Shown piece after piece: positions 1 to 9,823 of a DNA stretch of 64,000 nt; position 1 is the stretch's first letter, and each line of letters begins with the position of its first letter. The notes beneath the pieces were generated by a model. The model ran no database searches. It was not told where the DNA came from and worked only from the letters and a program-made list of their open reading frames with translations. The position numbers and the translations under genes were made by a program. Source of the stretch: Chionoecetes opilio (Eukaryota > Arthropoda > Malacostraca > Decapoda > Majidae); NCBI GenBank assembly GCA_016584305.1, contig JACEEZ010019096.1:72244-136243 (forward strand), given 5' to 3'.

Positions 1-1717
1 GCTCTTTCGTTTGTAGGAGCAGCTACTTTCACGTTGTGGCGTCCAGCAATAGTCCCCTATCATGTTGGGACTGAATCGTCCTTGGTATCGGGTTTCCATG
101 GTGGCAATGTCCTGGTGGAAACGTTCCCCTGCTCATCACTGACCGCGCCAAGATTCGTTGGGAAGAAATCAAGATGTGAATGGAAAAAGTGGATTTTGAG
201 TGACATCCGAGCCCCAAGCACATGGTAACTCTTCAACATGTCATTTACAAGTTCCTCATAATTCGATGCTCGAACATTACCTAGGTAGTTCTTTATAACA
301 ACCAAAAAGCTCTTCCAAGCAGCTTTTTCCAGGGCAGTTAGGCTCTTTACAAAGTCATCATCATTGAGTAGTTGACGAATTTGAGGGCCATTGAAAACAC
401 CTGCCTTTACTTTGGCTTCAGATACAGTGCATTCAAACTTTGCTAACAAATACTGAAAGCCAGCACCATTTTGATCCATGGCCTTCACAAAATTTTTCAT
501 TAACCCAAGTTTCAGATGCAATGGAGGTAAGTACACCTTTTCACTGTCAACAAGAGGTTTGTACATACAGTTGAACCTGCCAGGTGAGTCTTTCGGTCGT
601 GCTGGCCATTCCTTTTGTTTGTAATGTTTGCTGTCCGCTCTAGAGTCTCACAAACAAAGAAAACACATGTGCTTAGTGTAACCTAACTGGAGTCCTAGAA
701 GCAAGGAGATTACTTCAGTCCCCACACAGATTCCACTGATGTTCTTCATATTTAACAGCAGATAACAAAGTCTTCATAGTTTCATAAGTTTCACTCATTT
801 CATGGCCATGCGCAATTGGAACACTCGGAAGCTTATTTCCTTTATGCAGAAGAACGGCCTTTAGCGTGTTTTTTTCCTGAATCTATGAACAGCCGCCACT
901 CACTCTTATCATAAGTGTGAGACTCACAAAGTTGTTCCATGAGTGTGTCAACATCAAAGCAGTAACAGAGCTTGTGTTCCATCTTGAAGAAGCTTGAAAG
1001 TTCTTTATGTCTACGACGAAACGTGGTGATGAGAACTCCTTCTTGTAGCAAATTCCATTCCTTGAGACGAGATCCAAGGACTTCACTTTTCTCCTTGGGT
1101 AGATCTAGGTCCATAGCAAGGTCATGTAGCATTTCCTGACTGATGAATTTGGGCTCTCTGTTGTCTGCCATTTCTTGAAAGTCTGTATCCATGGGATTAT
1201 CCTCCTCGTTCGAATCTGATTCACTTATAGCACTTGCAATTGGAACATTTGGAACTGGGAGATCAGGACCATGTGGCACAGGCCTGATGGCAGAAGGTAC
1301 GTCAGGATACCTGATTTTAGCTCGCGTTTTACTGAATATCCTTTGATGTTAGTGAGGCAGAAGTAGCAGTCAGTACTGTGATCCTTTTGTTCACGCCAAA
1401 CCATTGGGATGCCGAATGCCATGCCTGATGGCCGTTTGCCACGCATCCATTCATTCAAGTGGTTCACACAGGGGTTGCATGCTACGTGAGGGGCCCACTT
1501 CTTATCTTGATCACCTATACGGCACTTGAAGTAATGCAGATAAGCTGCTTTAACATTCTTTGTAAGAGGTTTCTTCAGACTGTCAGGGGTAAAAATTCCA
1601 CATACAGGAGAACCTCATTTAACCGGCATTTAAAACAACGGCACTAATCGACCCAGGCATTAATTAAGTATAAATTAAGTATAATTATTTCAAAAGCTGA
1701 GAAAATCGGCAGAAATT

Positions 1718-2495
1718 TAGTTGGGCAAGGCTGTGGTCTACACAGACTCTCTCTCCTCACTCTACCTCCTCCTCTCCCGTCATCCACGATCCTCTACGTC
1801 CCTCGTCCACACCATCCAGAGGGCCCTTCACCTTACCAACGAAGGGTGGGAGATCGCCTTCCAGTGCGTTCCCTCCCACGCTGGTATCCCAGGCAACGAG
1901 GTGGCTGATTCTGCTGCCAGGATGGCCTTAACAGATGTAAACACGACACCCTTCCCTCTGCCGCTCTCCGCGGCCAAACGCCTGATCCCCCGGGTCTGCC
2001 GCTCCACCTGGAATAACACACTCGGCAATGCCCTCCGCATCACCTCCATGGACCAATACCGCAGTGACTCTTCCCCCCAGCCGTGGATACGGAAAAAGTC
2101 CCGCGTCCTGGATGTCACTCTCACCCGCCTCCGCCTGGGGCACACGACACTCACAGCTCACCGGCATCGCCTCCGTCTGTCCCCTGACCCCCACTGCCCT
2201 TGGTGCATGAATTTTCCGGAGACTATTGAACACTTTCTGCTGCAGTGTCCGCACTTCCACTCACACCGTGTAGTGCTACAGTCTCAACTCCTCGCCCTGA
2301 ACGTCACTACCTTTGACCTGCCCACCCTGCTGGCGGCGGCTGGCGTTCCCCCCTCTCGGCAACACGCCGTCATCCGCCTCACCTGTGCCTTCCTGAGGAA
2401 GACAGGTCAACTACCGCGCCTGTGATAGCATCATAGGACATCACCAGGGCTCATAGTGTTCCCCAAGGGATCCTCGCACCCCTAAAACAACAACA
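1718..2495 (+). mobile_element. 5'-truncated non-LTR retrotransposon 3' end with CAA tail
   Basis: The fragment starts in the RNase H region of a LINE pol gene (frame 1721-2425) and ends in a short 3' UTR followed by a CAA-repeat tail (about 2486-2505). Simple-repeat 3' tails and 5' truncation are hallmarks of target-primed reverse transcription. It lies inside the Tigger-like element, so it is the younger insertion. LINEs with a pol-linked RNase H include the I, R1, LOA and Ingi groups; the exact clade is not resolved. Confidence 0.8.
1721..2425 (+). pseudogene. LINE pol C-terminal fragment: RNase H plus zinc-finger tail
   Basis: This 234-residue open frame is the C-terminal piece of a non-LTR retrotransposon polyprotein. 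The RNase H part shows VVYTDSLSS near residue 6 (catalytic Asp) and CVPSHAGIPGNEVADSAA near residues 48-65, the usual His and last Asp of the RNase H fold. The tail has the Cys-rich motif CPWCMNFPETIEHFLLQCP near residues 159-177, which is typical of LINE C-termini. Endonuclease and reverse transcriptase are missing, so it cannot move on its own. The ATG is only the first methionine in a truncated frame, not a true start. Confidence 0.85.
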
Positions 2496-2699
2496 ACAAC
2501 AACCTCCAGAAACCAATGTATTTATTGGGATTTTGGGCGATTCCATAAGAGTAACTCTCAAAACAACGGCAAAATGAGTTATCCGGCATGCGCTCCCCCC
2601 CGAGGGTGCCGGATAAACGAGGTTCTCCTGTATGTAACAAAAACTGTCCGATGCATTCACACAGTTACGGCGCTCCATCACAGCCCAGTACAAGGTACT

Positions 2700-3149
2700 A
2701 TATACGGTAAACCAACTAAAATTAAGACTCCACTAAATCAAACGCATCATATCTGCAAAGAAAAATAAAATGTTTAAACATATGTCAATAGCTGTTAATA
2801 ACATATGATCAGTAGGTAAAAATGTACTACACAGCCTGCTAACCCCTCCCCAATACGCAGCGCGCACACCCTCCCCTGCTCACTGCACAAACCACACTGA
2901 CTCAAAAACACTGCACTGCCCTAAATAGGCTTGAGAAAAGAAAAGATTAAGAGTTTAAAATGAAAACATTGGTGAAACCTATTTCTGCTGATTTTACCCA
3001 TATTTTTTCATGAATTGCGTCTGGTTCTCAAAAACTGGATGTGATAAGAGTTAATTGAACATCAGATTCGAGTTCAGCAGGGTCGATTTACCTATAATCA
3101 GCTTCATTTAGTCCAGAACCATATCTTCAATTTTTTTTTGTCGACCAGT
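2700..3149. other. Non-coding stretch, no recognised feature
   Basis: AT-rich sequence between the decayed gene and the next transposon fragment. I see no convincing exon, RNA gene or inverted repeat. A C-rich patch near 2838-2890 is not obviously repeated. Confidence 0.4.
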
Positions 3150-3352
3150 GTTATCGTACAACCTTAGGTAAAATCATATAGTCAGTAAATGACTTTATAA
3201 TTTTAGTAAATAACTTGGTAATTTTACTCACCCCAGTTTGCATGTCGTAACATTGGATTTTCGATCTCGTATATTGAAAATAGACCCTAATTTACACATC
3301 TCGTATCATCGGATTCTCGTATATCGAATGCTCGTATAACGGGACCTCCCTG
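3150..3352 (-). mobile_element. Tigger/pogo-like element B, one end only
   Basis: The right edge is the inverted-repeat end CGGGACCTCCCTG followed by TA at 3353-3354. The inner sequence (CTCGTATATCGAATGCTCG and a block ending TTTACTCACCCC) matches the copies at 12837-13602, 17045-18367 and 21709-22482. The left part of the element is absent or unrecognisable. Confidence 0.8.
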
Positions 3353-3354
3353 TA

Positions 3355-3950
3355 CAATTTTCTTTTCTTTTTTCATCACCAAATCCTAAGGTCGCCGTTT
3401 CCATTGATAACAATGTACGTCCATCAGAAAAAGCACTAAAACTTTGCCAGGAAATAATAGTCAGTGTCTCAGAAACCAGAGAAGTGACAGAATTGTACGA
3501 AAACTAAGTGTGCCCCGCCCCGCCCCACATTCGCCGGCCCACCCGCCAGCTGCCGAGTAGTCCGCTTGTCTCGCCCTGCTGGGAGGATTATTACCCGAAC
3601 CTAACCTCATAACGGGGGGAGTTCCGCCCCCCGGCGAGATTATGAACCTAACCTCCTAAAGGGTTGGGGGGCCTCTGAAAGGGGAGTGTGTGTCTGTATG
3701 TGTATTAACTAACTGTATTATTTCTACAATATGTATATAAGTTTTGAAGGTTACGCGGAAGTGGATTAATAATGTACAATATACTGAGCAAAAGATAATA
3801 TGAAAATGTAAGTGGTAACGGCGGTAGAGACCGCGCAGTTCTCGTCCATAATAACCTTATTTTCCCCGAGTATTGGAAAAGTGTAGCAATACATATAACA
3901 GACAGCGGCTTCTCATCAGTTATAACACCCTATCTGTTCATCTATCTGTT
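3355..3950. other. Non-coding stretch with a GC-rich hairpin
   Basis: No gene is seen. Around 3597-3660 the motif GAACCTAACCTC occurs twice, flanking a G-run/C-run hairpin (about 3616-3638). This may be a small decayed element, but no clear ends were found. Confidence 0.35.
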
Positions 3951-3954
3951 ATAT

Positions 3955-4353
3955 GCCATTGTTATGCGAGATCCCTGAGTTGCGAGATCCCTAGCTGTTG
4001 AGTTGGCCTTTGCGCATGCGCGGCGCCGCGTCACCACAGCAGCAGTTACCCTTAAGTTAGGTAAAGGTCAGGTTAAGTTAGGTTAATAGCTTTTACCTGT
4101 TTCTGTATACCTAACCTAACCTGACAGCAGGGACTGTTAGGTTGGGTAAAGGTCAGGTCAGGTTAGTTAAATAAGCTTTTACCTATATTTCTCTATACCT
4201 GACCTAACCTAACCTGACATTTTGCCTGTTTTTCTGTATAACTAACCTATCCTGACCTTTCCCTTACCTTACGGTCACTGCTGCTGTGTTGAAGTGCCGC
4301 CACGCATAAGCAGAAGGCCAACTGAACAGGGATCTCGCATAATACATGGCAAT
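3955..4353. mobile_element. MITE with ~90 bp imperfect inverted ends and AGGTTA-rich core
   Basis: The left arm (about 3955-4055) contains ATGCGAGATCCCTGAG, GAGTTGGCCTT and CAGCAGCAGTTACCC. The right arm (about 4265-4353) contains the same blocks reversed (CTGCTGCTGTG, AGGCCAACTGAAC, GGGATCTCGCAT). The core repeats AGGTTAAGTTAGGT and its complement. No coding capacity is present. The target duplication is unclear, so the superfamily is not assigned. Confidence 0.65.
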
Positions 4354-4494
4354 TTGCTATCTCAAAGTGCCACAGTGGATTCCCCCGCATCACTCATTGT
4401 GTCTCATTATGATATAATTATACTACAATGATAAAATTGGTGTTTATAAAGCCAATTTGCTTAATTCTCCTTATTTCTGCTCTCGTTTTCAAAT

Positions 4495-4592
4495 AATGAT
4501 AAGATTATGATTTAAATCAGTGATTAAAAAAAAAAATATCTTTTTTCTTAAATCAGTGATTAAAATCAACTTGATTTAAATCAAACAACCCT
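4495..4592. mobile_element. hAT-type terminal fragment
   Basis: The segment carries TTAAATCAGTGATTAAAA twice and ends with TTGATTTAAATCAAACAACC followed by CTG. This AT-rich sequence running into CAGGGTT, read from the other strand, resembles hAT terminal inverted repeats. Only one end is seen, so this is a remnant call. Confidence 0.45.
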
Positions 4593-4599
4593 GGCCAAA

Positions 4600-4955
4600 A
4601 GTCTGAATATTCCAATGGTTACCTCTAGCCCTCTACCTCTAACTGTATAACAAGCTTCAAGTATTATGAACTTTTACAATCTTAACTACTAACACTATAC
4701 TACTTATACTATCTTAGGGACGCACACAACATTTATTAATACCAGTATTTAATAGATAGTTAATTGATAGGTAGTAAATTGAGGTCACTACATACTGTTG
4801 GAGTTAATGAAGTTTACCGTTCACTTGTGTTAGCTTGTACTTTATTAATTTAGGGACTGATAATAACTGATATATGTACTAATAATACTAACAATACAAT
4901 TTAAATAAAACCAAACAAAACTGTGCTACTAAACACGCCTTTATTTCTATACAAA
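4600..4955. other. AT-rich non-coding stretch
   Basis: AT-rich sequence with no convincing exon, RNA gene or repeat structure visible by eye. Confidence 0.35.
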
Positions 4956-4959
4956 GAGA

Positions 4960-5100
4960 GAGAAAAGGGAAAAGGGAGATGCCTGAACAACATAGAGAAG
5001 TACAGCTTCCCTCATAGAAATGTAGAAGCTTGGAATGGACTAAACGAGGAGGTGATATCGCCAAAGAATGTGTACCAGTAGAAGGAAAGAAATATCAACT
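4960..5100 (+). pseudogene. LINE pol C-terminal fragment
   Basis: Translation gives SFPHRNVEAWNGLNEEV, matching the common LINE C-terminal pattern (FF..RVV..WN.LP..VV) and ending in a stop near 5080. It is cut on the right by the inverted-repeat element starting at 5102. It probably belongs to the same CR1/Jockey-like group as the tails at 6785-6956 and 22740-23115. Confidence 0.55.
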
Positions 5101-5101
5101 A

Positions 5102-6358
5102 CACTACCCTCCCGAGTTTCACGCTATGCGAGTTTCGCGATCCTCGAGTTTCGCGCTGAGTCCTAAATTCTTATCATCCCGACTTTCGCGCATTACATCC
5201 CAGAGTTTCGCGCTTTTTTTTTTTTTTTTTTTTTTTTTTTGGTGTGTGTGTGTGTGTCTACAGCGCCGTTAGGCAGTGACCTCCAGGAGTGGGATGGTAG
5301 GCCCTGGAGATTAACTTGAGGGCTGTGATGGTTGGCCCTTGCCCGTGGTGGCGCAGACAGAATTTCTATAGTGGCGCCTGTGATTAGAGGCTCATGCCGC
5401 CCCCTGTGTCCTCCGATGCACTCGCAATCGAAGGTAGAGTTAATGGGCAGCGTGTGGGTGTTCTTAGGCTACTCAACGGTGCAGAGAAAGATTTAAGTGG
5501 ATTTTACAGCCCTCATCAAGGATCGAACTCGGATCACCGAGAACGCCACTCGGAGAATTCTTCTTCTTCTTGTGACCCTTTCTGCTTAGTATCACTTTGT
5601 AGGTCGTCTGTCAAGCTCGTGCTCGAGCTTGACATATATCTTGACGCTAACCACTCTGCTACCGCCTCCCATAAGAGACGTACGGGACACATCTTCCTTC
5701 CTTCCTGCTTAGTATAGTATAATAATAGGCTTAGTATAGCTGTATGTAGTTTTGCTTTGTTTTTTTCCATTTGTTTGTGTTTTTCTCTACAGGAGCAGCC
5801 GGTGTCGCATAAGATAGGTAACACCTCGAAATAAGTAGCACCTTACCGTACACCCCCGCCGTTCCTTACTATTTACCACAAGATACTCCTTTATAAGTGA
5901 TTAACCATGACGTGTGTGGTACTGTGGTTTCTGGAGGTACTGGAGGAGACAGGAGAGAAGAGAGGAAGGCATTGTGACAGTGTTATTGCCGTGTAACACT
6001 GTCACACAACCATCAGCTGACAAGATATGTGTCAAGCTCACTCACTCAGACCAAAACAGCATCCGCTGGGTGACTACCAACTCGAGCTCAATCTCAATCT
6101 CAAGCTCCTCTCCTCCCTCCTCTTCTCTACGTAGTGTTGGCCGAAGCCACCACCCCGGGAGGCGGGTCACAAACCCTAGGCTAACACCCAGTACCCATTC
6201 ACTGCTGGGTGGACAGGGGCTTGGGGCATTTTCAGGATATTTTTTGGGGGAAAAAGTGAGTCTTATAAGCTGTAAAATACGGTAGGTACACAGCCCTCAA
6301 GTTAACCTCCAGGGCCTACCATCCCACCCGTAGAGGTCACTGCCTAACGGCGCTGTAG

Positions 6359-6393
<35 letters not shown>

Positions 6394-6500
6394 AAAAAAA
6401 AAAAAAATGGACTAAATAAGCATTTTTACAGTGTTTTTAATACCCGAGTTTCGCGCTATGCCTCCAGAAGAAAGCAAGCGCGAAACTCGGGAGGGTAGTG
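5102..6500. mobile_element. Inverted-repeat DNA element, TIR CACTACCCTCCCGAGTTTC
   Basis: The outer ends are CACTACCCTCCCGAGTTTC and its near-complement, with TA on both sides (5100-5101 and 6501-6502). A second, longer inverted pair lies inside: poly-T, a GT run and CTACAGCGCCGTTAGGCAG (about 5217-5334) mirror CTGCCTAACGGCGCTGTAG, a CA run and poly-A (about 6291-6410). No transposase frame was found, so it is non-autonomous. The TA duplication favours Tc1/mariner-pogo. The CACTA terminus would also fit CACTA/EnSpm, but that group usually makes a 3-bp duplication. Confidence 0.7.
5515..5685 (-). mobile_element. tRNA-derived SINE-like segment with separated A and B boxes
   Basis: On the minus strand an A-box-like TAGCAGAGTGG (5661-5651) lies upstream of a B-box-like GAGTTCGATCC (5530-5520). 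The gap is about 120 bp instead of the ~32 bp of a tRNA, and it holds a perfect palindrome at 5609-5634 (11-bp arms). It is probably a rearranged SINE head inside the larger element; transcription by RNA polymerase III is unproven. Confidence 0.45.
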
Positions 6501-6572
6501 TAGTAACATTCTCATACTAGCAAAATCAACCAATTAACTAACCAATCTTTGTCAGCACCTAAATTCCTCCCA

Positions 6573-6783
6573 TTAACCCCTTGAGACCCAGAGCGTAATT
6601 TCCACTGTAATGTGAGTACCATTTGAAATTTTTTGTGAATATAAGCAATATTTTATCGCTATGACCTGTTTAGTATCTTTGTCGACTTACTAATTTGGTT
6701 TATTAAGTTACTTTTCGTAATTTTATGGCTAACAACAGACATTTTTTTATAGCAAAGGAAAGATCTGGGCATGAAAGGGTTGA
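6573..6783 (+). mobile_element. piggyBac-like MITE (TTAA family), copy 1
   Basis: First of about a dozen copies of a ~210 bp element. The ends are CCCCTTGAGGCCCAGA and the complement of CCCCTTCACGCCCAGA, bounded by TTAA (left 6573-6576; right decayed to TTGA). TTAA targets and C-rich ends are typical of piggyBac elements. Conserved inner blocks are TAGCTATGACCTGTTTAGTA and AGCAAAGGAAAGATCTGGGC. No coding capacity. Confidence 0.8.
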
Positions 6784-6784
6784 T

Positions 6785-6956
6785 ATATGTAGTAAAAGTT
6801 CTTACGGCTAGTAAGCAAGGTAGAACACGAAGTAACGGATTCAAACTGGAAAAGCGTAGATTAAAAAAAGAAATAGGAAAAAACTGGTTTACAAATAGGG
6901 TGGTGAATGATTGGAATGGACTCAGTCGTTAGGTGGTTAGTGGGGAGTCAATAGGG
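6785..6956 (+). mobile_element. CR1-like LINE 3' end, left part (split by hAT insertion)
   Basis: The frame reads GKNWFTNRVVNDWNGLSR, the C-terminal motif of CR1-type LINE polymerases. It is interrupted at CAATAGGG by the hAT element and continues at 9655. Other copies are at 14953, 22740, 24285 and 47985. Confidence 0.75.
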
Positions 6957-7732
6957 CAGTGCTGGGCGTCGCGGAATTATAGTCCGCGATTCCGCGATTC
7001 CGCGATTCCGCGATCGCGGACTACCAAAAATCGATCGCGGAATTGTTATTAAACTTGAATTAATTCCGCGATCGCGATAGTGATCGCGGAATTTTTTTTT
7101 GCCTTTAATTCCGCGATTTTTAGTCCACGATCCAAAATTTTGACTTGAAAAAAAAAAAAAAAATCCCGCGCCATCACGCGGGGTTGGGTTGACCAGCCAG
7201 CTGTTGTTACCTGACGCGCCTGCTGCTGGCCGCCCGCGGGCTGATCAGTCAGCTCTGAACTGCTCCACAGTAAAGTCGCTGACTTCCCCGCTCTTAGCAA
7301 ACGCTAAATGTCAAGTTCTAACTTGAATTCGAAACTCACCTCACCTAGCCTACATAGAAAAAACTTATTTCCTTAATTTTACAACTTTACGATTTTTTAA
7401 AACTTTTTTTAGCGATTACCGATCGCGGAATAAACGATCGCGGAATTTTAATTCAAACTTAAATAAATATTCCGCGATTGCGGAATGTAGTATTAGTATT
7501 AGTATTATTATTGGTGTTCAACTATGTGTTCTGGTTCGTGTTGCTTGGAGGAGTGCACGTCACGTGGTAGTCATTGAGGGTTATACTGTTGTGAATGGCG
7601 AGGAGATTGTGGTCCTTCACGACCGTCAGAGGTGTTGTGTTGCTGTGAATATCGAGGAGCGTTTGTTCCTACGTGACATTCAGAAGTGTCGTGACCACAT
7701 TGACCATGGTGATCACAAAAGCGTGGAACATA

Positions 7733-8653
7733 CTACTGGTTTGGAAAATGACGTTGTCGTGTGAAGCAACGCTCGATCGTGTGTCCCTTGTTTTTGCAGT
7801 AATAGCAATACGAGGCAGGTGAGTGATTAGCACGGGACTGTCGTGAATGTGAAGATGAGCGTTGTCTTTGGCGATTGTTTGAGGGTGAACGAGTGTTTGA
7901 GTTGAAAGGAGGACGAGAAGTGCTTCGTGGTTGGTGGTGTTGGTGTTGTGTAGATACAGCAGCAGACATAGAAGAATGTGCATTGTTTGAAAACACTAGT
8001 GACGAAGAGTCCTCAAAATTGGAAGTAAATGCAGTTAAGGTGTCTGTTGGAGCAAAGTGAAAGTGTTTATCAGACGCCTGTTTAGCTGTGGAAGGGTGTA
8101 TGAGAAACATATAAGTGTAGTATCCAAAAAGGTTACCGACAGCTTGTAGACTCATTTTCCCATCTTCATCAACCCATTCAGAAAATTCCAGCTGTCTTAT
8201 CAAGTCTAATTTGACGTTAGAAGATTGTTGCAAGGCTGTCATGACTGGAATAGGGTGTTCTTGCCTTTTGTGAGTGTCTGCAAGTCTAAAGAGTGGAGCA
8301 AGGATACCGGATTTCTGACTGCCACTGAAATATTTATTGAATGTGGTCTTAAATTCGTCATATGTCTTAATTGTGAGAAATAAATCACTCTGCAGGTATT
8401 GTCCTGCAAGGCAGTTAGACAAGTCACAGCGGGACTTTAGTTGAGCGATTTTGATTGCATCGTCAGTGATGTTACGACGCGCGATCTCATCGTCAACATC
8501 TTTGAGTAATATGTGTACAGGAATATTGTTGCCTGTGAATTTGGGAAAGGAAAGGAACCTCGTGTACCAGAGTGACTGAAGTTGGCGCTGGTGGTGGCAT
8601 GATGACAGGTGACTTTGTGAAGAAGAAAGGAATAAAAATATCAGAGTACACAA
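7733..8653 (-). pseudogene. Gag-like retroelement protein with CCHC zinc knuckle
   Basis: This 306-residue frame reads as a retroelement Gag: FPKFTGNN near residue 36, an alpha-helical capsid-like central part, a Ser/Arg-rich basic stretch (about 245-275) and the zinc knuckle CYYCKNKGHTIERC (CX2CX4HX4C) near residues 284-297. Just after the TAG stop the same frame continues with CDHHGQCGHDTSEC, a second Cys/His cluster found in Gag C-termini, so the stop truncates the original protein. At the 5' side another frame reads MPPPAPTSVTLV (from about 8600), a likelier true N-terminus, which would need a frameshift near 8565. Gag packages element RNA. Without pol it could act only in trans with other copies. 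Confidence 0.65.
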
Positions 8654-8739
8654 CAGTTATGGCAAATATTGAAAGCACATGGGAAAAAATATAATAATGT
8701 TATGGTGTACTTAACGAATGTTTGGAGAGGTGGAACAGG

Positions 8740-9105
8740 TGGAAGCGGGCAACGTCGCGTGGATGTGGTGGAGGACGCGGCAGGGGTGGAGCGTCGCGTG
8801 GATGTGGTGGAGGACGCGGCAGGCGTGGATGTGGTGGAGGAAGCGGAAGCGTTGTCCCACATGGAGGAAAGTGGACGAAACGGCGCGGTCTTGTAGTGTG
8901 GAGTTGTGGACAATGTGGAGTAGGTGGACGAAGCGTTGGTGGAGGCGATGTTGAATCACGCGGCGTGGAAGTCCGGGCAGCGTAGGTGGAAGCGACGTTG
9001 AATTACGCGGCGTGGAAGTCCGGGCGGCTGTAGGTGGAAGCGACGTTGAATTACGTGGCGTGGAAGTCCGGGCGGCGTAGGTGGAGGCGATGTTGCGGCG
9101 TGGGC
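8740..9105. repeat. Two short minisatellites (~39 bp and ~47 bp units)
   Basis: At 8750-8850 a unit containing GCGTGGATGTGGTGGAGGA recurs about 2.5 times. At 8937-9105 a unit beginning GGTGGAAGCGACGTTGAATT recurs about 3.5 times. Both lie upstream of the gag frame on its strand, in what would be its leader. Confidence 0.75.
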
Positions 9106-9654
9106 GTCAAGAAGTGATTAACCTGTTACCAAATCCCACCGCTATCACCATGTGTAAAGTGAATTTTGGTATGTCACTTTTAGGGTGAGCAGAAACAGGT
9201 AACTCTGCTTTGATAGTCGTTTATTAACTCTTGGGTAAAAGGTAACAGGTAAGGTGACTCGCGGACTGGTGAGTTGCTCCTGTTGTGGTTGGATGTGACT
9301 TGGTGACTTGAAGACTTGTGAGTTGCTGGTACGAAGGTCTGTGTCCAAGTGACTCTCCTGTACAGAAACCTCTTTATAAAGGGTCACGATACTCAAGACC
9401 TGACGCCTAATGACCTGACGACCTGAACACCTGAGAACATTTGGCGAGGCTGAGGTCGAGTTTAAAGGATTAGCGTATTGCCTAGGGAGTGGATTAGCCA
9501 GGTGTTCCAGGACCCAACATCAAGTATACAGAACACAGAACACATAGTTGAACACCAATAATAATAATAATAATAATACTACGGGAACGCCAAATTTTTG
9601 ATCGCGGAATAGCGATAGTGGACCACCTATTTTTGGATCGCGTGCCCAGCACTG

Positions 9655-9790
9655 CAATAGGGAGTTATAAAAGTAGGCTAGACAGTGTTATGGATGGGGA
9701 TAAAAGGTGGATGTAGGTAGTGTTAAGTAACAGGAGCTACCACGTGTAGATCTCACGGCCTCTTGTAGCTTCCTTATGTTCTTATGTTCT
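9655..9790 (+). mobile_element. CR1-like LINE 3' end, right part with 8-bp tail repeat
   Basis: Continuation of the fragment at 6785-6956. It encodes SRLDSVMDGDKRWM then a stop, followed by the conserved tail (GTTAAGTAACAGGAGCTACC) and a doubled 8-mer TTATGTTC at the end. Short 8-bp terminal repeats are typical of CR1 LINEs. Confidence 0.75.
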
Positions 9791-9823
9791 AATTCATTGA
9801 TGTTTTATGTGACTTCCAGCAAG

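Larger units (their letters stand above)
1605..2630. mobile_element. Tigger/pogo-like non-autonomous element A (TA target site)
   Basis: The ends are terminal inverted repeats: CAGGAGAACCTCATTTAACC on the left and the complement of CAGGAGAACCTCGTTTATCC on the right. They are flanked by TA at 1603-1604 and 2631-2632. Duplicated TA and CAG-type ends are typical of the Tc1/mariner-pogo group. Only about 110 bp (left) and 135 bp (right) belong to this element. The middle is a LINE fragment, so the original was a short MITE-like copy without transposase. Confidence 0.8.
1..2678 (-). pseudogene. Decayed arthropod repeat-family gene, split by a transposon
   Basis: This is a degenerate copy of a protein family that I recall as high-copy and uncharacterised in arthropod genomes; its function is unknown to me. 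Translation on the minus strand starts at an ATG at 2678-2676 (MERRNCVNASDSFCYI). It is interrupted at a TA by the element at 1605-2630 and resumes as CGIFTPDSLKK near 1600. Recognisable blocks follow: GDQDKKWAPHVACNPCVNHL (about 1540-1470), FGIPMVWREQKDHSTDCYFC (about 1415), LGSRLKEWNLLQ (about 1065), EWRLFIDS (about 890), LGYTKHMCFLCL (about 690), KLGLMKNFVKAMD (about 500) and GAVSDEQG (about 150). Disruptions include frame changes near 850 and 730, a stop at the position expected to be Trp after CFLCL (about 650), and a one-base frameshift near 140, after which the frame continues as RFHQDIATMETRYQG. The C-terminus probably lies just left of the window. Cysteine pairs near the N-terminus suggest a metal-binding region. 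It is most likely mobile-element-derived, but no catalytic motif could be named. Confidence 0.7.
7485..9580 (-). mobile_element. Inner inverted-repeat unit carrying a gag-like gene
   Basis: Within the hAT element, the block TATTATTGGTGTTCAACTAT plus GTGTTCTG (28 bp, perfect) at about 7506-7533 is repeated inverted at about 9527-9554. A flanking ATT run extends the match to about 45 bp. Between them lies a gag frame on the minus strand but no visible reverse transcriptase or integrase. Inverted flanks around a gag recall DIRS-type elements; capture of a retroelement piece by the hAT element is the alternative. The assignment is uncertain. Confidence 0.5.
6957..9654. mobile_element. hAT element with 8-bp target duplication CAATAGGG
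   Basis: The ends are CAGTGCTGGGC and its complement GCCCAGCACTG. Perfect 8-bp target duplications CAATAGGG lie at 6949-6956 and 9655-9662, the hallmark of hAT transposition. Subterminal regions are rich in the motif ATTCCGCGATCGCGG (6965-7100, 7415-7490, 9600-9645). No hAT transposase is visible. The interior between a second inverted pair carries a retroelement gag frame on the minus strand and two minisatellites. Confidence 0.9.

Noticed and set aside
7049..7300. 83-residue frame in the hAT subterminal zone
   Set aside because: Overlaps the repeated ATTCCGCG motifs; no transposase blocks.
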